A stretch of DNA of 64,000 nucleotides, taken from assembly GCA_900473685.1 (NCBI GenBank), contig UCNE01000002.1, positions 337,963 through 401,962 on the forward strand, given 5' to 3'. The stretch is from Hyphomicrobiales bacterium (GTDB taxonomy: Bacteria; Pseudomonadota; Alphaproteobacteria; Rhizobiales; Rhizobiaceae). Below, one piece after another: positions 52,597-60,699 of this stretch (positions are counted from its first letter, which is position 1; each line of letters starts with the position of its first letter). Position numbers and translations under genes: made by a program. The notes under the pieces were generated by a model. It saw only the letters and a list, made by a program, of their open reading frames with translations. It searched no databases and was not told the origin of the DNA.

Positions 52597-52864
52597 GGTG
52601 TTTTCCGTTGTGTGTTGAATCGGTTGGCAGGAAGTCTTCAGGGATTGATGAATTGGCCGTGGCATTGTCTGCCGTTCACCCGGCAACGACTTTCGCTTCC
52701 GAAGATGTCGCGAATGAACAAACCGCGACTTCCCTCGTCCAACTCTGAATCTATTGAGAGTCAGCGACTTTGATCATTCTCCCCTCGGTGCGGGTGCGGG
52801 GAGTGCAATTGCTTCAGGCATTCTCGCATGGCATCGTTGCCAAGGGCCAAGGAAGGGTTGCAAG

Positions 52865-53218
52865 ATGACTGATGTGGCGGACGAAATCGCGAAGGCGTTT
52901 ACATTGGACGGCTTTATGTACCAAGCAAGACACTTGGTTTTTGATGAATTGGCCGCAGCTCGGTTTATCGCCAACATCGAGAAAATTGGGCCAGAGGCAG
53001 ACCCAAACGCTCGGCATAAAATTTTGAAAACACTGTGGGATATACCTTTTCTTGCGCTGCTGTGGGAAGAACAGTGCGTCAAAGCAGGTGCCGACGAACG
53101 AAAATACCGGAGAGTAGTTGTTCTTTTGCGCCGCGTGGTAGCGAAGAAAATTGATCTCCTTTTGTCCCCATCATCTGGTGCTGATGTGCCTTCGATGTCG
53201 GAAAACCACCTTTCGTAG
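52865..53218 (+). CDS. Hypothetical protein
   Basis: The 117-residue protein starts at the ATG at 52865 after GAAGGG. It looks soluble and helical (F-M-Y-Q-A-R-H-L-V-F-D-E-L, K-I-L-K-T-L-W-D-I-P-F-L-A-L-L-W-E-E). It is unlike its GTA neighbours in codon use and strand. I do not recognise the family. Confidence 0.6.
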   Translation: MTDVADEIAKAFTLDGFMYQARHLVFDELAAARFIANIEKIGPEADPNARHKILKTLWDIPFLALLWEEQCVKAGADERKYRRVVVLLRRVVAKKIDLLLSPSSGADVPSMSENHLS

Positions 53219-53413
53219 GCGGCAGTCATCTTCGTCATCCCGATCTTGAGGTTGACTTTCATCAGCCGCAGTCTCGACGAGGGCGCGGGGGCGGCTGTGA
53301 CACCGCGCGACCCGGTGGTGATGGGTGCGCATTTCAGAGCCGGCATCTCTTGCAAAGCCGAAAATCCGCCCCAATATTGTACCGCTAGTATGGTTTCGCT
53401 GGGGAGAGAGAAC

Positions 53414-53620
53414 ATGTTCGACTTTCTTGATTCAGTGGATTTGGAGAAGTTGAGCCGCGTGATCGATGCTCGCTGCAATGAACTCAATATTCGTCTCGAG
53501 AGCATTGAGGGGCAGATGGTGGCGAGCCAGCTTTTGGCTAGGTTCCAAGGCGGAATGACTGACGAAGAGGATCTGACCAAGTGCCCGCTCGCGATGGAGG
53601 GTGTGCAGCACCACGACTGA
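53414..53620 (+). CDS. Hypothetical protein
   Basis: The 68-residue acidic protein starts at the ATG at 53414 right after GGGGAGAGAG. Its predicted helices (D-L-E-K-L-S-R-V-I-D-A-R-C-N-E-L-N) suggest a small regulatory or dimeric protein. A terminator follows at 53688. No family is recognised. Confidence 0.6.
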   Translation: MFDFLDSVDLEKLSRVIDARCNELNIRLESIEGQMVASQLLARFQGGMTDEEDLTKCPLAMEGVQHHD

Positions 53621-53687
53621 CGAACTAGCGCGTCGGGAACAAAAAACCGTGGCCGACGTTTGGACAGCATACGCACCCTCGAGACCT

Positions 53688-53716
53688 GGCCCCGCATCAC
53701 CGGGGCCTTCTTTTTG
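53688..53716 (+). terminator. Plus-strand terminator in the accessory block
   Basis: GGCCCCG (53688-53694) and CGGGGCC (53701-53707) form a stem followed by TTCTTTTT. It ends the transcript of the small gene at 53414-53620. Confidence 0.85.
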
Positions 53717-53815
53717 CATTCTGGCGAGGCGGACGTTCCTCCGGACTAAGAAGGTCTGCGGAACAAAATCCGTCGTCATGAGTTTCGCGGCGAGAACAGC
53801 AATTGGAGGAGCAAA

Positions 53816-54079
53816 ATGCATCCGATTGAAATCTGCAACCCAACCGAAATTCAGTGGCACCCAGTAACCGTCAGACTTCGTGGTGGCATCGAGAAGAAGG
53901 TATTCGGTCCGCTTCAGGGCTTCGAAATATTGAATCGGCACATGGTCAGCCCGAATAGCAACATCTGCGCGAATGCTGCCCGGTGCTGTCGCCTGGCGCT
54001 GGAACGGAAGATGACGCCCGAACAGGCCAGAGGGGCGTTTGTTGCCGCCACGATGTATCAAGAGTTGCGCGCCGACTGA
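53816..54079 (+). CDS. DUF982 domain protein
   Basis: The protein has 87 residues. The pattern W-H-P-V-T-V-R-L, F-G-P-L-Q-G-F-E-I-L-N, C-R-L-A-L-E-R-K-M-T and A-R-G-A-F-V-A-A matches DUF982, a small family expanded in rhizobia with unknown function. A strong ribosome site (GGAGGAG) precedes the ATG. It is carried in the block interrupting the GTA. Confidence 0.85.
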   Translation: MHPIEICNPTEIQWHPVTVRLRGGIEKKVFGPLQGFEILNRHMVSPNSNICANAARCCRLALERKMTPEQARGAFVAATMYQELRAD

Positions 54080-54196
54080 GATCATGCGGCGCTCGTTGGT
54101 TCATGAACCGCCATCACATTCAGTGCGGGCGTTGGGGTTGCATTGCGGACCCTGTGGGACTGGCACAGGTCCATTCCAACGTGTAAAAGCCCAATC

Positions 54197-54594
54197 ATGG
54201 GCGAAGTGCTGAATAGACTGAAGCGCTGGGCGCGTTCAAGCGCGATGTGGTAGCCCTTTGGCTCGCCGCCCGTGACAGACGGACCCCTTTGATGGCGAAG
54301 ATTGTCGCAGGCAGTGTCGCCGCTTACGCTCTCTCGCCGATCGACCTGATCCCAGACTTCATCCCGGTTCTCGGATATCTCGATGATCTGCTGATCGTGC
54401 CGCTGGGTATCGTGTTGGCTATCCGATTGATTCCAGCCTCTCTGATGTCTGAATTCCGCATTTCGGCCGAAAATCGAACCGAGCGCCCGATGAGTCGAGC
54501 CGGTCTGCTGGCTATCATCATGATCAGGCTGACCACAGCTGCTCTGGCGAGCTGGTATCTCTGGATGTACATCATAAGCCTCCCCTCCACATGA
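54197..54594 (+). pseudogene. YkvA family (DUF1232) membrane protein, frameshifted near its start
   Basis: The main frame from about 54235 encodes F-K-R-D-V-V-A-L-W-L-A-A-R-D followed by A-Y-A-L-S-P-I-D-L-I-P-D-F-I-P-V-L-G-Y-L-D-D and two helices, a clear YkvA/DUF1232 protein. The natural N-terminus (M-G-E-V-L-N-R-L-K-R-W-A-R, from the ATG at 54197) is in another frame and stops at 54253. One missing base near 54233-54235 would restore a single reading frame. A GTG at 54247 could start a shortened product, but no ribosome site precedes it. A sequencing error is the alternative. Confidence 0.75.
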
Positions 54595-54634
54595 TTTTAG
54601 GGTGATGGGCATCGCGACGGAAAGCTCTCCGCTC

Positions 54635-55216
54635 TCAAATCCCTCGTCGTCCCCGCCCCACCGTGCGCGTCAGCATCGCCGCAATCTGCCCTTCCGACTT
54701 TCGAAAACTCTGCACATCCGACGCCGTCACATTGAAGACGACATTCATCGCCCCACCGCCTCCGGAAGACGCCACGCCCAGCGATCCATCCGAACCGCGC
54801 TTCAACGGCAATATCGCCTCCGATCCGGCCTCGCCCATCAGCCCCATCTGTCCATCCATCGGAAAATAGGTCGGTGCCGACACGACACTTCCGGCGGCAA
54901 ACGGGGTCACCCTGCCCGGCACGCCACCATTGGCAAAAGCCGTCGCGCCACCAAAACTCCCGGCAAGCCCCGAGATCGCCGATCCGAGCAGTCCCTCGAG
55001 CGGCTTCAGACCCGCCGAAAGCGCGATTTCCGTCAGCCGCAGCCCGGCACCGCGCAGCACATCCTCCAGCCCCTTACCGCCCCGCGTCGCCGAGGCCAAA
55101 GCCCCGGTCAGTGCCGAGCCGAACGAGCGCGAACGCCGCTCCAGATCGTCGAGCACATCCTTCAAGGCATCCGCATCATCGGCGGCCGCCGAAAACCCGA
55201 TCTCGTCCTGTTCCAT
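54635..55216 (-). CDS. GTA tape-measure protein (g11-type)
   Basis: The 193-residue protein starts at the ATG at 55216 with GAGGAG before it. Its length is close to other GTA g11 proteins. It is Gly/Ala-rich, with A-F-A-N-G-G-V-P-G-R-V-T-P-F and G-L-M-G-E-A-G-S-E-A-I-L-P-L-K-R-G, the hallmark of tape-measure C-termini. It sets tail length inside the tail tube. The next GTA gene is displaced by the accessory block. Confidence 0.9.
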   Translation of the reverse strand: MEQDEIGFSAAADDADALKDVLDDLERRSRSFGSALTGALASATRGGKGLEDVLRGAGLRLTEIALSAGLKPLEGLLGSAISGLAGSFGGATAFANGGVPGRVTPFAAGSVVSAPTYFPMDGQMGLMGEAGSEAILPLKRGSDGSLGVASSGGGGAMNVVFNVTASDVQSFRKSEGQIAAMLTRTVGRGRRGI

Positions 55217-55245
55217 CACGATCTCCTCGAAAAACGCTCACCATC

Positions 55246-55455
55246 TCAATCCGGAAAAGCCGCCATCAGCGCCTCCATGCCAGCGCGATCCGCAACGGCA
55301 GCGGCAGGCTGCAGCCCGCCGAATGCGGCCTGCATCTCGCGCGGCGTCATCGACCAGAAGACGGGTGCTGGAAGCCGCAGCAGGCAAAGCCCGGCATGGA
55401 TCACCGGACCCCACGGAAACGGAGGCGGCAAGCCATTGCCCGCTGCGGCACTCAA
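55246..55455 (-). CDS. GTA tail assembly chaperone (g10.1/TIGR02216-like)
   Basis: The 69-residue protein has F-W-S-M-T-P-R-E-M-Q-A-A-F-G-G, the family core. It starts with TTG, overlapping the g10 stop (TTGA), so it is translationally coupled. It works with g10 in tail assembly, resembling the G/GT chaperone pair of phages. Confidence 0.85.
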   Translation of the reverse strand: MSAAAGNGLPPPFPWGPVIHAGLCLLRLPAPVFWSMTPREMQAAFGGLQPAAAVADRAGMEALMAAFPD

Positions 55456-55811
55456 GGGTTTGCGCCGTCCTCCGCGCCACCAAACGTCGCAGCCAAAAGT
55501 TCGCTGGTCAGCCGTGCCAGCCCGGCAATGCCGCCGTCGAGGCTCATGACGGCAACATCCTCGTCCGACACCAGGTTGCCGCCACCACGCAGGCCGGCGC
55601 TCAATATCCGGATCATGTCGTCTGCCTTCAGCCGCCCGGCGGAAAACCGTGCCGCCAGGTCCATCAGATTGTCGGCGGCGAAGGCTGTTTCCAGTTCAGC
55701 AAGGCTGCCAAGCGTCAGGCAGAGGATGCGCCGCTCTCCGCCGATAACCGCCTCCACCTCGCCGCGATGCCGGTTCGCCCGGCCCGCCGTTCCCGTATTC
55801 CGCCCGCTCAT
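55452..55811 (-). CDS. GTA tail assembly protein (g10-type)
   Basis: The 119-residue protein has R-G-E-V-E-A-V-I-G-G near the start and L-T-L-G-S-L-A-E-L-E-T-A-F, the GTA_gp10 (TAC_11) signature. The ATG at 55811 overlaps the g9 stop; a GTG one codon earlier is possible. It is a tail assembly chaperone. Confidence 0.88.
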   Translation of the reverse strand: MSGRNTGTAGRANRHRGEVEAVIGGERRILCLTLGSLAELETAFAADNLMDLAARFSAGRLKADDMIRILSAGLRGGGNLVSDEDVAVMSLDGGIAGLARLTSELLAATFGGAEDGANP

Positions 55812-56218
55812 CACAGCGCCGCAAACGTCAGGGCACCGGCCGATTCCAGCGCCGTTTCAAACAGGATCTCGCCATTGTACTGGCCTGAATATTCCAGCGC
55901 CGTCACCTGGAAGGGCCCAGTCAACATGCCGAAATCCGGAATGACGATCTGCCAGTTGAGAATTGAACCATTGAAAAACGCCGCGCGCACCAAGGCATCC
56001 GAGTTTTGGTCCTTGAAAATACCGGCGCCGGATATCGACGCGCGTTGCACGCCCGCACCACCGAGAAGCTCCCTCCACCGGCCCACAGATTCCGCATCCG
56101 TGACATCCACCGTCTCGGCATTGAACGCCAACCGTTTCGAACGCAGCCCCGCCACCGTCAGGTAAGAACCGCCATTGTCGATCTTCAAAAGAAGATCCTT
56201 CCCCTTCTGCGCCACCAT
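55811..56218 (-). CDS. GTA major tail protein (TP901-1 family, g9-type)
   Basis: The 135-residue protein forms the tail tube. It has the pattern G-K-D-L-L-L-K-I-D, W-R-E-L-L-G-G-A-G-V-Q-R-A-S-I-S-G-A-G-I-F and E-Y-S-G-Q-Y-N-G-E. The start follows GAAGGATG. It comes 74 nt after g8. Confidence 0.92.
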   Translation of the reverse strand: MVAQKGKDLLLKIDNGGSYLTVAGLRSKRLAFNAETVDVTDAESVGRWRELLGGAGVQRASISGAGIFKDQNSDALVRAAFFNGSILNWQIVIPDFGMLTGPFQVTALEYSGQYNGEILFETALESAGALTFAAL

Positions 56219-56292
56219 GTTTCATCCTTCCAGAAACAAAAAAGGCGCCCGCAGGGGACGCCGATGAAGTCCTATTTCGCCCAAGCGAAACG

Positions 56293-56691
56293 TCATTCCG
56301 TTACCGCCCGGAACAGCATCTCCGCCACATGCCCCTTGGCCTTGGCATCGCGCCCTGTCTTCGTGCGCTGATGCAAAAGGCTGACCAGGGCAAATCCGGT
56401 GAGGACGAGAGGCGCATCGTCCAGCAGCGCCCGCACCCGGGCTGCAATCTCCTGCACCACCCGGTTTCCGCCTTCGCCCGTGTGCGCCTCCAGTGTGACC
56501 AGATGCTCTTCGCCCGCCTCACTGGCCGTCGAAGCATCCCGGCTCTCGATTGCGGCGATGACGACGCAGGGCCGGTGCGAGCGCGCCTGCAGGTGATCGT
56601 GCACCCCGTCAGGCCCGATCACCCCCGTCAGCGCCGCATCGCCGGCAAGCGCTCCGAAAATCGCCTTCTGCAAGGCTCCCGCCGCATTCAT
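56293..56691 (-). CDS. GTA tail terminator (DUF3168, g8-type)
   Basis: The 132-residue protein starts at the ATG at 56691 (M-N-A-A-G-A-L-Q-K-A-I), overlapping the g7 stop (ATGA). G-P-D-G-V-H-D-H-L and L-V-T-L-E-A-H-T-G-E-G fit DUF3168. It caps the tail for joining to the head. Confidence 0.9.
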   Translation of the reverse strand: MNAAGALQKAIFGALAGDAALTGVIGPDGVHDHLQARSHRPCVVIAAIESRDASTASEAGEEHLVTLEAHTGEGGNRVVQEIAARVRALLDDAPLVLTGFALVSLLHQRTKTGRDAKAKGHVAEMLFRAVTE

Positions 56692-57023
56692 CGCCCCTCC
56701 TCCGCACAACGGCAGACGAGATAGCGCCGCGTTTCGTCCGGATCATGAAGCGCCCGGACCGTAAAAAACCGCGCGCCCTTGCGAAACCGCATCCCCGCCG
56801 CAACATCCTGGCGATACCGGATCCAGATACGGTGCGTCACGGTAAATACTTCCGCATCCGCCCGTTCCTCCTCGCTGACGGAAACGTGTTCGATCCGCGC
56901 CCAGAGCGACGTCACCGGCGCAAAACCCGGCACGATACCACCCTGGCCATCACCGGTATCGGCGCGCATCTCCAGGTCCAGCCGTGCCGACAGCTGCCCG
57001 GGATCGAGAGTGACGGTATCCAT
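56688..57023 (-). CDS. GTA head closure/adaptor protein (g7-type)
   Basis: The 111-residue SPP1 gp16-like protein starts at the ATG at 57023, 2 nt after the g6 stop. It shows V-T-S-L-W-A-R-I-E-H-V and T-H-R-I-W-I-R-Y-R with R-F-F-T-V-R-A-L-H-D-P-D-E, the family core. It seals the head and bridges to the tail. Confidence 0.9.
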   Translation of the reverse strand: MDTVTLDPGQLSARLDLEMRADTGDGQGGIVPGFAPVTSLWARIEHVSVSEEERADAEVFTVTHRIWIRYRQDVAAGMRFRKGARFFTVRALHDPDETRRYLVCRCAEEGR

Positions 57024-57025
57024 CG

Positions 57026-57595
57026 TCAAAGCCCCCGCCGGCAAAAGGGCGCGATCAGCCGATCATAACCGGCAGGCACCGCCGCCGGTTGGCTGTCGAT
57101 GGAGACCGCACCGCGAAACTCGTAGAGCAGTGCCGCGTGCAACAGCATCGCCCGTTTCAGGGTGTCCGGCACATCCGCACCGGTCGCCCCAAAACCCGCC
57201 GAAAAATCGATCTCGATACCGTTGATCGCCCGTCCCGGCTCCGGCTGCCGCGGCAGGATCAGCCTTGCCGGACGCGCCTGTCCATCCAGCATGAAGCCGG
57301 CGGCATTGATGACAACAGGCATGCCAGCCGCATCATAAACCGTAACCGCTTCAATCGTTTGCACCGGCCCTCTGCCAATCTGAATCACTCGCGCCGGTGG
57401 CCAGTCGTCGAGATAGAGCCGGAATGTCCGCGTCAAAAGCGAAAGTCCCGTCTGCCGCTCCAGATGGTCGCGCACAGTGCGGATCAGCCCGGCAATCAGC
57501 GCATCGTCGGCGCTGGTTTCGACGCGCAGATGCGCTTTCACTTCGGCAAGCGTCAGCGGCTCGCCGAGCGGCGGCGCCAGTTCGGTGATGGTCAT
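57026..57595 (-). CDS. GTA head-tail connector (g6-type)
   Basis: The 189-residue protein starts at the ATG at 57595 after GGAG. Its N-terminus P-L-T-L-A-E-V-K-A-H-L-R-V and D-A-L-I-A-G-L-I match the phage gp6-like/HK97 connector family. A terminator-like hairpin lies between it and the capsid gene, so it may be made in smaller amounts. Confidence 0.9.
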   Translation of the reverse strand: MTITELAPPLGEPLTLAEVKAHLRVETSADDALIAGLIRTVRDHLERQTGLSLLTRTFRLYLDDWPPARVIQIGRGPVQTIEAVTVYDAAGMPVVINAAGFMLDGQARPARLILPRQPEPGRAINGIEIDFSAGFGATGADVPDTLKRAMLLHAALLYEFRGAVSIDSQPAAVPAGYDRLIAPFCRRGL

Positions 57596-57634
57596 GGATA
57601 TCTCCGTCGCGATGAGGCTATGGGGCAGGAAAAT

Positions 57635-57669
57635 GGGTGGACGCAGCGGGAGGGGAGCTGCGTCCACCC
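57635..57669 (-). terminator. Terminator-like attenuator after the capsid gene
   Basis: A 13-bp perfect inverted repeat (GGGTGGACGCAGC at 57635-57647, complement at 57657-57669) with a 9-nt loop is followed on the minus strand by ATTTTCC. It lies between capsid and connector genes in the GTA transcript and could partly stop transcription after the capsid. Confidence 0.7.
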
Positions 57670-57742
57670 TCGCGCACTGCGGCAGGGAAGACCGCGGCGC
57701 GAATGGTTGCCGCCTTGTGAGAAAGGGCGGCCTTACGCTTAT

Positions 57743-59011
57743 TCAAGATGCCGCGAATTTGATCAGCTTGATAGCCTCGAAATTTTGCACTCCCCCACCA
57801 ACGCGCTTGGCAGTGTAAAACAGCACATAAGGCTTGGCCGAATAGGGATCGCGCAGCACCCTGACCCCGGTGCGATCGACGACGAGATAGCCGGCGGCAA
57901 AATTGCCGAACGCGATCGAGGTGCTGCCAGCGCCGATATCCGGCATGTCTTCGGCCTCGGCGATCGGAAATCCCATCAGCGAGGCCTGCTGCCCGGCCAC
58001 TGCCGGCGGCCGCCAGAGATAGTTGCCATCGGCATCCTTGAACTTGCGGATCTCGGCCTGGGTCTTGCGGTTCATCACGAAGGCGGCGTTCTGCCGGTGC
58101 CCGGTCTTCAGCGCATAGATCGCATCGATCAGCGTGTCGGACGGTCCGCTCGCCTTGAAGGCGCCGGAAACCCCGGTGGCGATGTAGCCAATATTGCCCC
58201 AGCTCCAGCTCGCCTCCCCCACATTGGTATAGCTCAAAAAGCCCTTCGGCTTGTTGATGCCGTCGCCGGAAACGAAGGCCGTGCCTTCCTGCTCGCCAAA
58301 GGCGATATCGACTTCGGAGGCGATCCAGTTCTCGATATCGACCGCCGCGTCGTCGAGAAGGGCTGCGGTCGCTGCAGGCATGGCGTAGAGTTCCATGGTC
58401 GGGAAGGAGAGCTCGGCCAGCTGCGGCGTCGTTGTCTGCGGCCGTGCGGCCGTCTCCGCCACCCAGCCGGTCGCCATGCCGGCGAGCGCAAACGGCTTTT
58501 TCAGAACCGCGCCCGAAACCTGCCGCACCGTCGCCATCGCCCGGATCGGCGAGACCACCGAAAGCCGGCGGCCGATGTCCGTATCCGTCTCGTTCGGCAC
58601 CAGGTAACCGCCGTCGCTGGCCGAGCCGATCGAAAATGCCTTGGCTTCCAGCTCGCGCAGCGCCTGTTCGTCGCCGCGGCGGATATAGCTTTCGAATGCC
58701 GCCTTGTGCTCCATCGTCTCCAGGCTTGCTTCGCCGCTGCGGCCGAGCGCCGGCCGCGCCTTCTTCAGCGCCAGCTGGTCGATGACGCGCTTCTGCTCGT
58801 CCATCGTGCGCGTGATGCGATCCATCTTGTCGCGCGTCACGACGTCGGCCGTCAGCTTGCTTTCCAGCTCGCCCAGCCGCCGGTCGTTGGTTTCCTTGAA
58901 AGCCTCAAAGGCGCCCATGAAATCCTCGAATGCCGCCGTCATCGTCTCCGGCGCCGTCTTGATTTCAGGGGCAACCTTGATGTCGGCCGCCACATTGCTT
59001 GTCTCGTTCAT
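57743..59011 (-). CDS. GTA major capsid protein (HK97 fold, g5-type)
   Basis: The 422-residue protein has an N-terminal coiled-coil delta domain (about 20-105) that is normally cut away by the prohead protease. The HK97 shell domain follows from about 125 (G-S-A-S-D-G-G-Y-L-V-P), with F-V-S-G-D-G-I-N-K-P-K-G-F and the final phage-capsid strands. It builds the GTA head. Its ATG overlaps the protease stop. Confidence 0.94.
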   Translation of the reverse strand: MNETSNVAADIKVAPEIKTAPETMTAAFEDFMGAFEAFKETNDRRLGELESKLTADVVTRDKMDRITRTMDEQKRVIDQLALKKARPALGRSGEASLETMEHKAAFESYIRRGDEQALRELEAKAFSIGSASDGGYLVPNETDTDIGRRLSVVSPIRAMATVRQVSGAVLKKPFALAGMATGWVAETAARPQTTTPQLAELSFPTMELYAMPAATAALLDDAAVDIENWIASEVDIAFGEQEGTAFVSGDGINKPKGFLSYTNVGEASWSWGNIGYIATGVSGAFKASGPSDTLIDAIYALKTGHRQNAAFVMNRKTQAEIRKFKDADGNYLWRPPAVAGQQASLMGFPIAEAEDMPDIGAGSTSIAFGNFAAGYLVVDRTGVRVLRDPYSAKPYVLFYTAKRVGGGVQNFEAIKLIKFAAS

Positions 59012-59586
59012 CGATGTATCCTTCTGTCGGAGAGCTTCATCATCCGGGCCGCCCGCCGCATCGTGCGTACGAGCTCCGTTTCGGTGTCGCGGAAGAACCG
59101 CGCATTCTTGACGTTCGAAACCCGTGCCGATGGCAGCATCGGAAAGGTGACGATCGAGATTTCCCAGAGGTCTGCTTCGAGGATACGGCGCACGCCGGTC
59201 TTGCCGTCGGTCTTGGCCTTGACGGTCTGAAAGCCGATCGACAGCCCGTCGAGCGCGCCCGCCTTCATCAGCATGTGCACCTCCTGCGCCCTGGCGACGC
59301 CCGGCGACAAAAGCCCCTCGACATAGAGTCCGCGCGCATCCTCGCGGATGGTTTTCCAGATTCCGAGCGGCTCGCCCGGATCATGCTGGAACAGCATGCG
59401 CACACCACCTGCACCACGGCGCTCCAGCGACTGTTGGAAGGCCCCAGGTGCAATCGCGTCCTTGCCGAGATCGACCTCGCCAAAAACGCTGGCATAGCCG
59501 GAAAACCGTCCCTCCCCGGTCACCCCGGACAGCGTCAGATTGGCAAACTTCTGCGTTCGCCAGACAGGCATCCTGTCGGTCGTCAT
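59008..59586 (-). CDS. GTA prohead protease (HK97 family, g4-type)
   Basis: The 192-residue protein starts at the ATG at 59586 with GGAGAGAG before it. It shows F-S-G-Y-A-S-V-F-G, M-L-F-Q-H-D-P-G-E-P-L-G with the catalytic-type His, and G-A-L-D-G-L-S-I-G-F with the Ser. It matures the capsid by removing the delta domain. Confidence 0.92.
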   Translation of the reverse strand: MTTDRMPVWRTQKFANLTLSGVTGEGRFSGYASVFGEVDLGKDAIAPGAFQQSLERRGAGGVRMLFQHDPGEPLGIWKTIREDARGLYVEGLLSPGVARAQEVHMLMKAGALDGLSIGFQTVKAKTDGKTGVRRILEADLWEISIVTFPMLPSARVSNVKNARFFRDTETELVRTMRRAARMMKLSDRRIHR

Positions 59587-59769
59587 GTGTCTCTCTCCGA
59601 TGGTTGGACATGCAGTGGACGGCAAAGCCAGCCGAAGGCGTCAGCGCCTTGTCACCAAAATTATTCAAAACCCGGGGTTGATCGCTGGCGGCCCCGGCCT
59701 ATCTCGACCCGGGTCGTCTTCGAGGGACGGCCGTGGACTGACGCAGGATGCGATGCGGGCAGAGACACA

Positions 59770-59797
59770 CCCGGGCGGGACATTCGCTCCGCCCGGG
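59770..59797. other. GC-rich hairpin between g4 and the small membrane gene
   Basis: CCCGGGCGG (59770-59778) and CCGCCCGGG (59789-59797) form a 9-bp stem with a 10-nt loop. No T tract follows on either strand, so termination is doubtful. It lies in a 247-nt GTA spacer that shows no gene. Confidence 0.45.
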
Positions 59798-59833
59798 GCG
59801 ACAGTCGGCAAACCCACCACCGGCAACACCTGC

Positions 59834-60151
59834 CTAATTCTGCCGTGTGCCAAAGCGTTCCGCCACGCGCACGGCCGCCCCCATCACCCACCAGGCCATA
59901 AGGCTGGACGCCGCCGAGCCCGTCAGCATCACCTCGGCACCCGAAAGGCTTCCGGCAATGCCAAGCTTGGAAACGATCCACAGCCCCGCCGGCCCGCCAA
60001 AAATCAGCCCGCAGGACAGGCCGGTGAAAAAGCGCGAGGCAGCCTCACGCCTGCCCTTCGGCAGCATATAGATCAGCGACACCGCAGCCCCGGCCGCAGC
60101 GCCGATCCCCTTAGCTGCCCAAAGGCCGGGGTCATTGCCAAAATCAGCCAT
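59834..60151 (-). CDS. GTA-associated small membrane protein (DUF6107-like)
   Basis: The 105-residue protein has three hydrophobic segments (about 15-30, 42-63 and 73-92). It sits at the g3.5 position of GTA clusters between portal and protease. AAGGAC precedes the ATG. Similar small membrane proteins occur in rhizobial GTA clusters; the DUF6107 assignment is from memory, and the role is unknown. Confidence 0.7.
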   Translation of the reverse strand: MADFGNDPGLWAAKGIGAAAGAAVSLIYMLPKGRREAASRFFTGLSCGLIFGGPAGLWIVSKLGIAGSLSGAEVMLTGSAASSLMAWWVMGAAVRVAERFGTRQN

Positions 60152-60384
60152 TTGTTAAGTCCTTGATGTTATTATCGGAATTGCATCGTCTTCACCCGGC
60201 CGCAGCCAACTGCCGCGGGGTGATGCGCAGCTTGGCGTTGCGTCAGCTGAGGCATTCTCTGAATCTTTTGAATCGGTTGCGGCGCAGTATTGAGATGTTG
60301 AATCCACGGCTTCACGCGATGATTCACCCGCACGTCCATTCGCCGTCAGCCGCCGGCGTCAAACCGTTGATCGCACTGTATTGT

Positions 60385-60699
60385 TTAAGTCTCGAACTGG
60401 TCGGGAAACTCGTCGTTCGCATCGGGAACACGCGGATTCTGCCGTCCGTGCCGAATGGCCAGCACGACTATGCCACCCCCGGTCTGGATGTAGTCGATGA
60501 TGTATGGCGCAGACACATATCGCCTGACACCCGGGATTATCGCAACGGCCTGCCAGGCCTGCGGATGTTCGGCCAATACCCCCGCGGCTTTCCTGATCTG
60601 CATGGCTGTGGCTTTGGCGGCCCGCTTGTCGAAACGGCCAAGATAGGTCTGCTCCGCCTTGAGATAGGCGAGAGCCCGTTCGGAAAACCGGACCTTCAT
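60385..60699 (-). CDS. RelE/ParE-type toxin
   Basis: The 104-residue protein has the RelE/ParE fold pattern: V-R-F-S-E-R-A-L-A-Y-L-K-A-E, Y-I-I-D-Y-I-Q and V-L-A-I-R-H-G-R-Q. It is likely a gyrase or ribosome-dependent toxin neutralised by the preceding antitoxin. Its ATG overlaps the antitoxin stop by one base (TGATG). It lies within the GTA cluster. Confidence 0.9.
   Translation of the reverse strand: MKVRFSERALAYLKAEQTYLGRFDKRAAKATAMQIRKAAGVLAEHPQAWQAVAIIPGVRRYVSAPYIIDYIQTGGGIVVLAIRHGRQNPRVPDANDEFPDQFET

Larger units (their letters stand above)
52597..54634. other. Accessory block inserted in the GTA operon
   Basis: About 2 kb lies between g12 and g11, where other GTAs have no gap. It contains plus-strand genes opposite to the GTA: two unknowns, a DUF982 gene and a frameshifted YkvA gene, plus a plus-strand terminator. 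GC is lower than in the flanks. A 15-nt direct repeat TTGATGAATTGGCCG (52645-52659 and 52941-52955) lies near one edge. No transposase is seen. Confidence 0.75.

Noticed and set aside
52774..53700. A 308-residue minus-strand ORF in the accessory block, in the direction of the GTA
   Set aside because: Its sequence is Ser/Arg-rich and low in structure, and two plus-strand genes with good ribosome sites and a plus-strand terminator lie within it.
54098..54109. The palindrome GGTTCATGAACC before the YkvA gene as an operator
   Set aside because: It is only 12 bp and far from a recognisable promoter; chance occurrence is likely.
57089..59230. A 713-residue plus-strand ORF spanning the opposite strand of capsid, connector and protease genes
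   Set aside because: It crosses three well-supported genes and their spacer, and has the Arg/Gly-rich composition of an antisense frame.
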